From CAZBDU01 sp964490725 (GTDB taxonomy: Bacteria; Spirochaetota; Spirochaetia; SZUA-6; DRHE01): DNA of 12,956 bases. Under the pieces are notes generated by a model. It was not told the origin of the DNA and did no database searches. It saw nothing but the letters and a program-made list of their open reading frames with translations. How positions within the stretch are numbered: position 1 is the first letter of the stretch; each line of letters begins with the position of its first letter. A program made the position numbers and the translations under genes. Location: the NCBI GenBank assembly GCA_964490725.1, contig CAZBDU010000127.1:1-12956 (forward strand), written 5' to 3'. Shown in pieces: positions 7,250 to 12,956 of the stretch.

Positions 7250-9352
7250 GCGGGAACGGATGTACTCCTCCAGCCCGCGGATGGCCGGCTCCAGTCGCTG
7301 GCGGTCGGTGAGCACCGGGGCGAACAGGTCGCCCCGCTCCCTGAGGCGCGCACCCGCGCTCTTGATGGTGAACAGACCGGGGCGCAGGTCCCGGTCCAGC
7401 TCGTCCCATTCCAGGGGCATCGACACCGGGGCGCCGTCCAGGGGGCGGACCGCGTAGGGCGGCACCACCGTCTGGCTCCTGCGATTCTGGAGAAAGTCGA
7501 GGTAGACCCTGCCCCTCCGGTGGGCGGGATTGCGCTCCACCGTGGCCCGCTGGGGGTGCTCCCCGGCCAGGAGGCGCGCCACCGTCTCGCAGAACAGCCG
7601 CGACTGGTCGTAGCCGTAGCCGGGCGCCAGGGGCAGGTACACGTGCAGCCCCGAGGCGCCGGAGGTCTTCAGGTAGGGCCGCAGGCCCACTCCCCGCAGC
7701 AGCTTGCCGGCCTCGCGCGCCACCAGCACCGCCGTGGCGAAATCGGACTCCTTGGCGTCCAGGTCCAGCACCGCCCAGTCCGGCGAGTCCAGCGATTCGC
7801 GGCGGGAGAGCCAGGGGTGGAGGTCGATGCTGCCCAGGTTGACCAGGTACAGGAGCGCCGAGCGCTCGTTGCAGAGAATGTGCGGCACCGTCCCCTCATC
7901 GGTGTCGATGGGCACCGTGGGGATCCAGGCGGGGAGATGCTGGGGCGCCTGGCGCTGGTAGAAGGACTTGCCGCCGATCCCTTCCGGGTAGCGCAGCATG
8001 TGGACCGGGCGTTCGGCCAGGTGCGGCAGCAGCAGGCCGCTCACCTCCTCGTACCAGGCAAGCAGATCCGCCTTGGTGTAGCCCTGGCGGGGCCAGAACA
8101 CCTTGTCCGGGTTGCTGAGGCGCACCCGGGGGTCCCTGGCGGACACACTCCGCCCGCTGCGCTTCAACGCTTCGCCCAGAGCCTCCCGGCGGCTGCCCGC
8201 TGCGGGGCTTACCGGGATCTCCAGCCACAGCCCGGTGGCGCCCGCTCGATAGGGGCTGCCGGCTTTCTTGGCGATGAGCCATCCCAGGCCGCCCGCGGAT
8301 ATCGCAGCGGCCAGCCGTTCTCCTTCGGCGGCCACGTGGTCCACGTAGAGAAGCGGCCCGGAATCGGGCAGGGTCCAGGCCAGGAGCGCCTTGCGGGACA
8401 GGAGGGGCAGCGGGCGGAGGTCCCAGCCGTCCAGGTGGAGCAGGTCGAAGGCGTAGTAGCTGATGCCCTCGAAGCGGCCTTCGGCCAGCAGGGCCTCCAG
8501 GCGATCCCTGGAGGGGCGGCCGCCGCCGTCCACGGCCACCAGCACCCCGTCCAGCAGGGCGTGCTCGGCCCGCAGCCGGCCCAGAGCCGTCTGGATCCCC
8601 GGCGCCTCGAGGGTGAGCCGCCGCCCGGAGGATCCCCAGGCTGCGGTCCGTCCGCCGGTGGTTCCCAGCAGGAGGCGCATACCCCGAAAGCCCATCTCGA
8701 ACACCCAGCCGGGATCGGAGAAAGGCCGTTCGGCGCTCTGCGCCTGCATGAGCCGCGGCCGTGCGGGCCAGGGAGCCCGGCGCGCTCCCGCCGGGTCCAC
8801 CGGAGGCAGCTTTCCGTCCTCGCGCGCGAAGCGGTCCCGCGCCTTGAACAGCAGCCACTCCTCGGGCTCGCCGCCCGTGCGGACCATGTGCCACTCCCCC
8901 CTGAGGCGGAAGCCATGCAGGACCAGCTTGAGCTCGCCCTTCTCCAGGCCGGCTGCCAGAGAGGCGCCGGCAAGGGCGTAGGCGCCCCGGTCCCAGATGA
9001 TCATGGTTCCAGCGCCGTACTGGCCCTTGGGGATGATTCCGGAGAACCCGGTGTACTCCAGGGGATGGTCCTCGGTGCGCACCGCCAGCCGTTTGTCCCG
9101 CGGAGCGTAGGAGAAGCCCTTGGGGACGGCCCAGCACTTGAGAGTGCCCCCGGCCTCCAGGCGCAGGTCGTAGTGCAGGCGCCGCGCTTCGTGCCGGTGG
9201 ACCACGAAGACGGCCTCCTCGCGCCGCTCCTGCCGGCCGTGGCCCGGCTTGCGGTCCGGCCTGCTCGCGCGCCCGCCTCCTTTGCCTCCGCGCGGCTCCG
9301 GCGTCCTTTCGAAGTCCCGCTTCGAGCGGTAGCGTTCCAGCCCGCCGCTCAT
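7247..9352 (-). CDS. ligD: LigD-type end-joining protein: phosphoesterase, degenerate ligase domain, polymerase
   Basis: The protein has 701 residues. LigD works with Ku in bacterial non-homologous end joining. The 3'-phosphoesterase domain (about 45-180) keeps VVHRHEARRLHYDLRLE (50-66; H60, D62) and EDHPLEY (94-100; H96, Y100). The primase-polymerase domain (about 408-695) keeps the metal pair LDLDAKES (529-536; D530, D532), TSGASGLHVYLPL (563-575) and the third-Asp strand VYLDFLQN (616-623; D619). The ligase-like middle (about 195-382) is degenerate. Motif I, normally E-I-K-W-D-G-x-R, reads EMGFRGMR (219-226), so the nucleophilic Lys is G221. Motif III DGE is DGV (268-270), motif IV EG is GW (357-358), and motif V WLKIK is WLEIP (376-380). 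Only motif IIIa (YYAFDLLHLDG) is normal. No OB-fold separates it from the polymerase. The domain order resembles Pseudomonas LigD, whose usual length is about 840. The gene starts 3 nt after the flavoprotein stop; no Ku gene is in view. I infer end-processing without ligation. Confidence 0.93.
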   Translation of the reverse strand: MSGGLERYRSKRDFERTPEPRGGKGGGRASRPDRKPGHGRQERREEAVFVVHRHEARRLHYDLRLEAGGTLKCWAVPKGFSYAPRDKRLAVRTEDHPLEYTGFSGIIPKGQYGAGTMIIWDRGAYALAGASLAAGLEKGELKLVLHGFRLRGEWHMVRTGGEPEEWLLFKARDRFAREDGKLPPVDPAGARRAPWPARPRLMQAQSAERPFSDPGWVFEMGFRGMRLLLGTTGGRTAAWGSSGRRLTLEAPGIQTALGRLRAEHALLDGVLVAVDGGGRPSRDRLEALLAEGRFEGISYYAFDLLHLDGWDLRPLPLLSRKALLAWTLPDSGPLLYVDHVAAEGERLAAAISAGGLGWLIAKKAGSPYRAGATGLWLEIPVSPAAGSRREALGEALKRSGRSVSARDPRVRLSNPDKVFWPRQGYTKADLLAWYEEVSGLLLPHLAERPVHMLRYPEGIGGKSFYQRQAPQHLPAWIPTVPIDTDEGTVPHILCNERSALLYLVNLGSIDLHPWLSRRESLDSPDWAVLDLDAKESDFATAVLVAREAGKLLRGVGLRPYLKTSGASGLHVYLPLAPGYGYDQSRLFCETVARLLAGEHPQRATVERNPAHRRGRVYLDFLQNRRSQTVVPPYAVRPLDGAPVSMPLEWDELDRDLRPGLFTIKSAGARLRERGDLFAPVLTDRQRLEPAIRGLEEYIRSR

Positions 9353-9355
9353 GGC

Positions 9356-10456
9356 TCAGCGCACCCTGCCCACCAGCGCCCGGTAGGTCAGGCGCTGGAC
9401 CGTCCGCCAGGAAGCCAGCCGGGCGGCGCCCTTCAGAATGCGGCGTCCCGGGCCCCGCAGCATCTCCGCCAGCCTCAGGCTGGGTTCCAGGCGCCGGCGC
9501 AGCCGGGCCAGGTAGCGCTTCGCCGCCTGCTCGGGCTTCCACCCCTCCTCCAGAGCGCGCGCCACCACCCCGGCTGCAACCAGGCCGCTTTCCAGGGCGT
9601 AGTAGATCCCTTCCCCGGTGAGCGGGTTCACCAGCCCGCAGGCCTCCCCGGCCAGGAGACTTCCCGGCCACGCTGGATGGGCCACCCTGCCGGAAGCAGA
9701 GATGAGATGGGAGCGAAGGGGCTCGAGGATCTCCGCCTTCGCCATCCGCTCCCCCAGCGCCCTGTCCAGGAATTCCTGAAAGAGGAAAGAAAGTCGCCGC
9801 CCGGCCAGGCGCCCGGGGGAGACGCTCAGGCCGACGTTCACCGTTTCCGCGCTCTCGGGGAACAGCCAGCCGTAGTGGGGCGTGACAAGGCGGTCGAAGA
9901 AGAGCTCCACCAAGTGGGGCGTGAAGGCGATCCCTCGGAATCGCGCCATGCAGGCCAGGGTCAGCCTCCGCCACCGCCGTCCGGCACCGAAGCGGCACCT
10001 GGACCCGTCGGCGGCCACCACGAAGCCGGCGGGCAGCCGCCGGCCCCCCGCGTGCACGCCGCAGACCCGCCCGTCGCCCATCAACAGGGACTCCACCTCC
10101 ACCCCGTCGCGGAGCTCCGCCCCGGCGCGCAGGGCGGCCCCGGCCAGCAGGGAGTCCAGGCGGGAGCGGGCCAGCACCACCGCCGAGCTGGGACCCCGCA
10201 GGGTGAACGCTCCCCCCCAGGGCGCGGTGATCCGTGCCCCTTCGACGGGGTACCCTTCCCGCTCCACCTGGCTCCACACTCCCAGTGCACTCAGGGCGCG
10301 GCGGCAGCGGGGGGAGACTCCCCCTGCGCACAGCTTGGAGCGCGGCAGGCGCGCCTTCTCCAGGAGCAGGACCTTCAGCCCCTGAAGGGCGGCGGCGGCG
10401 GCGGCCGCGCAGCCCGCCGGTCCGGCCCCGATGACGATCAGGTCCGCAGAAGCCAT
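9356..10456 (-). CDS. Geranylgeranyl-reductase-family FAD-dependent oxidoreductase
   Basis: This is a 366-residue flavoprotein. The FAD dinucleotide-binding loop IGAGPAGCAAA is at 9-19, with E33 closing the second strand. CAGGVSPR (43-50) corresponds to the substrate-site segment of the geranylgeranyl reductase family. VVAADGSRCRFG (146-157) is the ADG strand, PHYGWLFP (193-200) the family's aromatic motif, and LLAGEACGLVNPLTGEGI (267-284) the second FAD motif. In that last motif the usual GD is GE (E271), a conservative change. Relatives saturate isoprenoid chains of archaeal lipids, chlorophyll or quinones, while others in bacteria are uncharacterised. Saturation of a polyprenyl or other isoprenoid chain is a fair inference, but the substrate is unknown. 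The start is ATG 10456, where the Rossmann strand begins; its Shine-Dalgarno is poor (GGGG only). An upstream in-frame extension to 10795 runs antisense into the hydantoinase gene and is rejected. It is followed after 3 nt by ligD and is divergent from the hydantoinase gene. Confidence 0.85.
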   Translation of the reverse strand: MASADLIVIGAGPAGCAAAAAAALQGLKVLLLEKARLPRSKLCAGGVSPRCRRALSALGVWSQVEREGYPVEGARITAPWGGAFTLRGPSSAVVLARSRLDSLLAGAALRAGAELRDGVEVESLLMGDGRVCGVHAGGRRLPAGFVVAADGSRCRFGAGRRWRRLTLACMARFRGIAFTPHLVELFFDRLVTPHYGWLFPESAETVNVGLSVSPGRLAGRRLSFLFQEFLDRALGERMAKAEILEPLRSHLISASGRVAHPAWPGSLLAGEACGLVNPLTGEGIYYALESGLVAAGVVARALEEGWKPEQAAKRYLARLRRRLEPSLRLAEMLRGPGRRILKGAARLASWRTVQRLTYRALVGRVR

Positions 10457-10498
10457 TCCCCGTGGCCCCGTCCGTACGTGTCTGCCCTGACCATGACG

Positions 10499-10509
10499 GA
10501 TTCCGAATC
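10499..10509. repeat. 11-nt palindrome in the divergent intergenic region
   Basis: GATTCCGAATC is a perfect inverted repeat around a central C, lying in the AT-richer part of the 156-nt gap between the flavoprotein and hydantoinase starts. It could be an operator half-site pair. It sits in the spacer of a weak plus-strand promoter candidate (CTGACC at 10487-10492, 18 nt, TATGTT at 10511-10516). Confidence 0.4.
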
Positions 10510-10577
10510 GTATGTTAGTACAAAAAGGCGCGCGCGGCCACTGCAGGCCTGCCGCCCGGTCCGGGCCCGGGCCTTCC

Positions 10578-10606
10578 TTGACTAGCAGCGGCGCTTTCAC
10601 TAGTGT
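10578..10606 (+). promoter_or_regulatory. Candidate promoter for leaderless transcription of the hydantoinase gene
   Basis: TTGACT (10578-10583, 5 of 6 matches to the -35 consensus) is followed after 17 nt by TAGTGT (10601-10606), which fits the TANNNT form of the -10 element. With the last T at -7, position +1 is 10613, exactly the A of the proposed ATG. No Shine-Dalgarno site is present upstream of that ATG, which fits a leaderless transcript. The -10 is otherwise weak (3 of 6). Confidence 0.45.
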
Positions 10607-10612
10607 GTGCGC

Positions 10613-12688
10613 ATGTCTCTGCTTCTTGGTATCGACACCGGCGGCACCTACACCGACGCGGTCCTGTTCGACCCCGAGAAGGGCGTGCGCGCCGCCTCCA
10701 AGGCGCTGACCACACGCTACGACCTGGTGGTCGGCATCCGCCGCGCGCTGGACGGCCTGGTGGCACGCTCCGCCGGCGGGCGGCCTGCGGGTCAAGCCGC
10801 TTCGGGCGCTCCGGCGGGCGGGTTCCCGGAGGTGGAGCTGGTCTCCCTGTCTACGACGCTCGCCACCAACGCGCTGGTGGAGGGGCAGGGAAGCCCCATC
10901 TGCCTGCTGCTGATCGGCTACACCCCGGAGTCCCTGGCCCAGTCCGGCTTACGCCGGGTGATGGCCGGCGACCCGGTGGTGTTCATCCAGGGAGGCCACG
11001 ACGCCGAGGGCCAGGAGAACGCCCCCGTGGACCTGGAGGCGGCGCGGCAGGCGGTGGAGCGGCACGCCTCGCGGGTGAGCGCTTTCGCGGTCTCCGGCTA
11101 CTTCTCGGTGCGCAACCCCGAGCACGAGAATCGGGTCCGCGGGCTCATCCGGGAAAGCTGCGGCCTGCCTGTAACCTGCGGCCACGAGCTCACCTCGAAC
11201 CTTCACGCCCCGCGCCGGGCCGTGACGGCGGCGCTGAATGCGCGGCTGGTGCCGCTGCTGGAGCGGCTCATCCTGGCGGTGCGCGGGCTCCTCCAGGAGC
11301 GGGGTATCCGGGCTCCCCTGACGGTGGTCAAGGGTGACGGGTCCCTGGTGGACGCAGGTTTCGCCCTGGAGTATCCCATCGAGACCATTCTCTCGGGTCC
11401 GGCAGCCAGCGTGGTTGGGGCCATGCACCTGTCCGAGGAGCGTGAAGCGGTGGTGGTGGACATGGGCGGCACCACCACGGATATCGCGCTGCTGGCCGGC
11501 GGCGGTCCCGAGCTGAACCGCAAGGGTGCCATCGTGGGGGAATGGCAGACAATGGTGGAGGCGATCAAGGTGCACACCTCGGGGCTGGGTGGTGACAGCG
11601 AGGTGCACCGCGATCCCGGAGGCGAGCTGCTGTTGGGGCCGCGCAGGCTCCAGCCCCTGAGCCTGCTGGGCGCCGAGCATCCCGGAACCGTGGAGGAGCT
11701 GTCGCGCCAGCTGGCAAGGAAGCTTCCGGCTCCCGGGGACGGGCGTTTTCTTCTGCCCGGCTGCCCGCCGGAGCAGATCCGGGGCGGTCTGAGCGACATG
11801 CAGCGGCGCATCCTGGAGGCCTTCGCCGCCCCCGGGGCCGGTCCCGTGCCGCTGGGCGCCGTGCTGCGGCTCTCCGAGTCGGAGTACCTGGTGGACCTGG
11901 AGCTTCGCCGCCTGGTGGAGCGAGGGATCCTGATGGCGGCCGGCTTCACCCCCACCGACGCCTGCCACGTGCTGGGGCGGCAGCAAACCTGGTCCGTGGA
12001 GGCGGCCAGGCTGGGGGCGGCGCTGGCGGCCCGCGCCTTGCCGGGAAGCCCCGATGCGCAGCTGCTCTGCAGGGAGGTGATGGAGCGGGTGGTGCTGCAA
12101 TCGGCCCGCGCCGTGGTGGCGGCGGTGCTGGAGGAGGAGCACGGCCTGCACGTGGACCGCCACGAGAGCTTCAGGCGCGTGTTCGTGGACGGCGCGCTTG
12201 TGCCGGGGCGCGGGGGCGCAGGGGAGGGGGAGGCTTCCGGCTGGCTGCTCTCCGTTGCGCTGCGGCTGGGCAGGCAGATCGTGGCCTTGGGCGCTCCGGT
12301 GGCCACCTACTACCCCGAGGTTGCCCGGGGCCTGGGGACGCGCCTGGTGGTGCCCCCGCACGCGGAGATCGCCAACGCCATCGGCGCGGTAGCGGGCAGT
12401 GTGGTACAGACCGCCCGCGTGCTGATCACCCCGGTGGACTCCGGGGAACGTTTCCGGGTGCACCACTCAGGCGGAGTGCAGGATTTCCAGGGGCTCGAAG
12501 AGGCGGCGGAGTTCGCCGCCCAGCGCGCCCTCGAAGAGGCCGGCGGGCTGGCCCGGCGAGCCGGCACGCCGGAGCCGCGCGTCACGGTGGACCGCCGCGA
12601 CCGGACGGCCAGAGCGCGGGACGAGGAGTTGTTCCTGGAGAGCGTGGTGAGCGCCACGGCCACCGGCCGCCCGCCGCCGGCCGGCTGA
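10613..12688 (+). CDS. Hydantoinase/oxoprolinase-family protein (HyuA-like, ASKHA fold)
   Basis: This 691-residue protein is of the family containing N-methylhydantoinase A and 5-oxoprolinase, ATP-dependent ring-opening amidohydrolases with an actin-like fold. Phosphate-1 loop GIDTGGTYTDAVLFD is at 6-20, STTLATNALVEG (80-91) is the family's second N-terminal motif, SGPAASVVGA (261-270) precedes phosphate-2 loop VVDMGGTTTDIALL (281-294), and TSGLGGDSEV (322-331) stands where HyuA has a Gly-rich loop. The C-terminal PPHAEIANAIGAVAG (581-595) closes the fold. Between about 392 and 455 lies a winged-helix-like insert: MQRRILEAF, PLGAVLRL, VDLELRRLVERGIL, then TPTDACHVLG. Substrate cannot be assigned, since true hydantoinases and oxoprolinases usually have a HyuB partner and none is visible. 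ATG 10613 is preferred to GTG 10607 two codons earlier, because neither has a Shine-Dalgarno and the ATG fits the promoter spacing. It is divergent from the flavoprotein-ligD pair and converges on the partial gene at the right edge. Confidence 0.9.
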   Translation: MSLLLGIDTGGTYTDAVLFDPEKGVRAASKALTTRYDLVVGIRRALDGLVARSAGGRPAGQAASGAPAGGFPEVELVSLSTTLATNALVEGQGSPICLLLIGYTPESLAQSGLRRVMAGDPVVFIQGGHDAEGQENAPVDLEAARQAVERHASRVSAFAVSGYFSVRNPEHENRVRGLIRESCGLPVTCGHELTSNLHAPRRAVTAALNARLVPLLERLILAVRGLLQERGIRAPLTVVKGDGSLVDAGFALEYPIETILSGPAASVVGAMHLSEEREAVVVDMGGTTTDIALLAGGGPELNRKGAIVGEWQTMVEAIKVHTSGLGGDSEVHRDPGGELLLGPRRLQPLSLLGAEHPGTVEELSRQLARKLPAPGDGRFLLPGCPPEQIRGGLSDMQRRILEAFAAPGAGPVPLGAVLRLSESEYLVDLELRRLVERGILMAAGFTPTDACHVLGRQQTWSVEAARLGAALAARALPGSPDAQLLCREVMERVVLQSARAVVAAVLEEEHGLHVDRHESFRRVFVDGALVPGRGGAGEGEASGWLLSVALRLGRQIVALGAPVATYYPEVARGLGTRLVVPPHAEIANAIGAVAGSVVQTARVLITPVDSGERFRVHHSGGVQDFQGLEEAAEFAAQRALEEAGGLARRAGTPEPRVTVDRRDRTARARDEELFLESVVSATATGRPPPAG

Positions 12689-12956
12689 CGGCGCCGGGGC
12701 CCGGCGGCTCCCGGGGCCCGGCGTGGCCGGGCCAGCGCTCGACGGGAAGCTCCGCGAGGGAGCCGGTGAAGTCGAGGGCCGAGAGGGCCCGCTCCAGGGC
12801 ATCCCGGTACTTCGCCTTCCCCGACAGGCGCGCCGCCTGCGCCAGTACGGTGAGGAACTTCCCGGGTTTCTCGGAGGCCACGGCCCGGTCCGCGAGGGCG
12901 AGGAAGCGCTTCCGGAACGCGGCTTCGACCTGTTCGTCGTGGACAACGCCTCGACC
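12582..12956 (-). CDS. Partial unidentified protein, 3' end of a gene entering from the right edge
   Basis: The minus-strand frame is open from the window edge to a stop at 12582, giving 124 visible residues with the 5' end missing. The first 75 or so (12956 to about 12730) look like a folded, helical protein, with alternating charged and hydrophobic residues (for example YRDALERALSALDF at 50-63). Nearly every codon ends in G or C, as in the neighbouring genes. The last 45 or so residues are Pro/Gly/Arg-rich, and the final 35 are read antisense to the end of the hydantoinase gene. Either the gene truly ends in a 107-nt convergent overlap or its real 3' end has been lost to a frameshift. I do not recognise the family. 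Confidence 0.4.
   Translation of the reverse strand, partial: GRGVVHDEQVEAAFRKRFLALADRAVASEKPGKFLTVLAQAARLSGKAKYRDALERALSALDFTGSLAELPVERWPGHAGPREPPGPGAVSRPAAGGRWPWRSPRSPGTTPRPALWPSGRGGPP
12694..12723. repeat. 13-bp direct repeat downstream of the hydantoinase gene
   Basis: CCGGGGCCCGGCG occurs at 12694-12706 and again at 12711-12723, 17 nt apart start to start. Each copy contains the 10-bp palindrome CCGGGCCCGG interrupted by one base. The second copy runs into the hairpin at 12715-12733. Confidence 0.6.
12715..12733 (+). terminator. GC-only hairpin after the hydantoinase gene, no T tract
   Basis: GGCCCGGC and GCCGGGCC form a perfect 8-bp stem around a GTG loop, 26 nt after the hydantoinase stop. 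There is no U-rich tail in either direction, so a standard intrinsic terminator is not supported. A U-less or pausing hairpin between convergent genes is possible. It also lies within the reading frame of the partial minus-strand gene. Confidence 0.3.

Noticed and set aside
6882..7457. Plus-strand open frame of 191 codons across the gene-free stretch
   Set aside because: Low-complexity Arg/Ser-rich composition, no ribosome binding site, and it runs antisense into ligD.
7896..10331. Minus-strand open frame of 811 codons in another frame
   Set aside because: Gly/Arg/Pro/Ala-rich shadow spanning the junction of the flavoprotein and ligD; no motifs.
7520..10585. Plus-strand open frame of 1021 codons opposite ligD and the flavoprotein
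   Set aside because: Its protein is rich in Gln, Gly, Pro, His and Arg with no domain motifs. It is the shadow of two recognisable minus-strand genes in high-GC DNA.
10457..10795. A 113-residue N-terminal extension of the flavoprotein
   Set aside because: It runs antisense through the hydantoinase start and the divergent promoter region, and the Rossmann strand starts at ATG 10456.
1..12956. Phage-defence island, CRISPR array, toxin-antitoxin pair or mobile element
   Set aside because: I found no repeat arrays, transposase or integrase motifs, terminal inverted repeats, tRNA or paired small genes. LigD alone is not evidence of a defence system.

Overview
The window is GC-rich bacterial DNA, about 62% GC in lines sampled from the left half and about 70% in the right half. 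It holds seven complete protein genes and the 3' end of an eighth. I see no rRNA, tRNA, CRISPR array, insertion sequence or phage gene. The organism cannot be named from this alone. Strong Shine-Dalgarno sites, a LigD-type end-joining protein and a hydantoinase/oxoprolinase homologue would suit a high-GC Firmicute, an actinobacterium or a related lineage; that is a guess.

Left half (90-6816, minus strand). Four tightly packed genes read right to left: an extended-SDR NAD-dependent epimerase; a UbiA-family decaprenyl-phosphate phosphoribosyltransferase-like prenyl-transferase; a GtrA domain fused to a DUF2723-type GT-C membrane glycosyltransferase; and a large membrane protein with a central spermidine-synthase-like Rossmann domain. 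Junctions are 11 nt, a 4-nt GTGA stop/start overlap, and 3 nt, so they form one operon. The families suggest an envelope pathway: make a polyprenyl-phosphate-linked pentose, modify it, flip it, and transfer the sugar outside the membrane. A candidate promoter lies about 190 nt upstream of the first gene, in a 430-nt gene-free stretch.

Middle (7247-10456, minus strand). A geranylgeranyl-reductase-family flavoprotein is followed after 3 nt by a LigD protein with the order phosphoesterase - ligase-like - polymerase. The outer domains look intact. The ligase-like domain has lost its nucleophilic lysine and other motif residues and has no OB-fold. It looks like a pseudo-ligase embedded in an otherwise functional end-processing enzyme, and is the most striking observation here.

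Right (10613-12956). Divergent from the flavoprotein is a hydantoinase/oxoprolinase-family ASKHA protein with a winged-helix-like insert and no HyuB partner in view. Its start codon has no Shine-Dalgarno sequence but sits where transcription from a TTGACT-17-TAGTGT promoter would begin, suggesting a leaderless mRNA. It converges on the 3' end of an unidentified minus-strand gene that runs off the window, with a very GC-rich hairpin between them.
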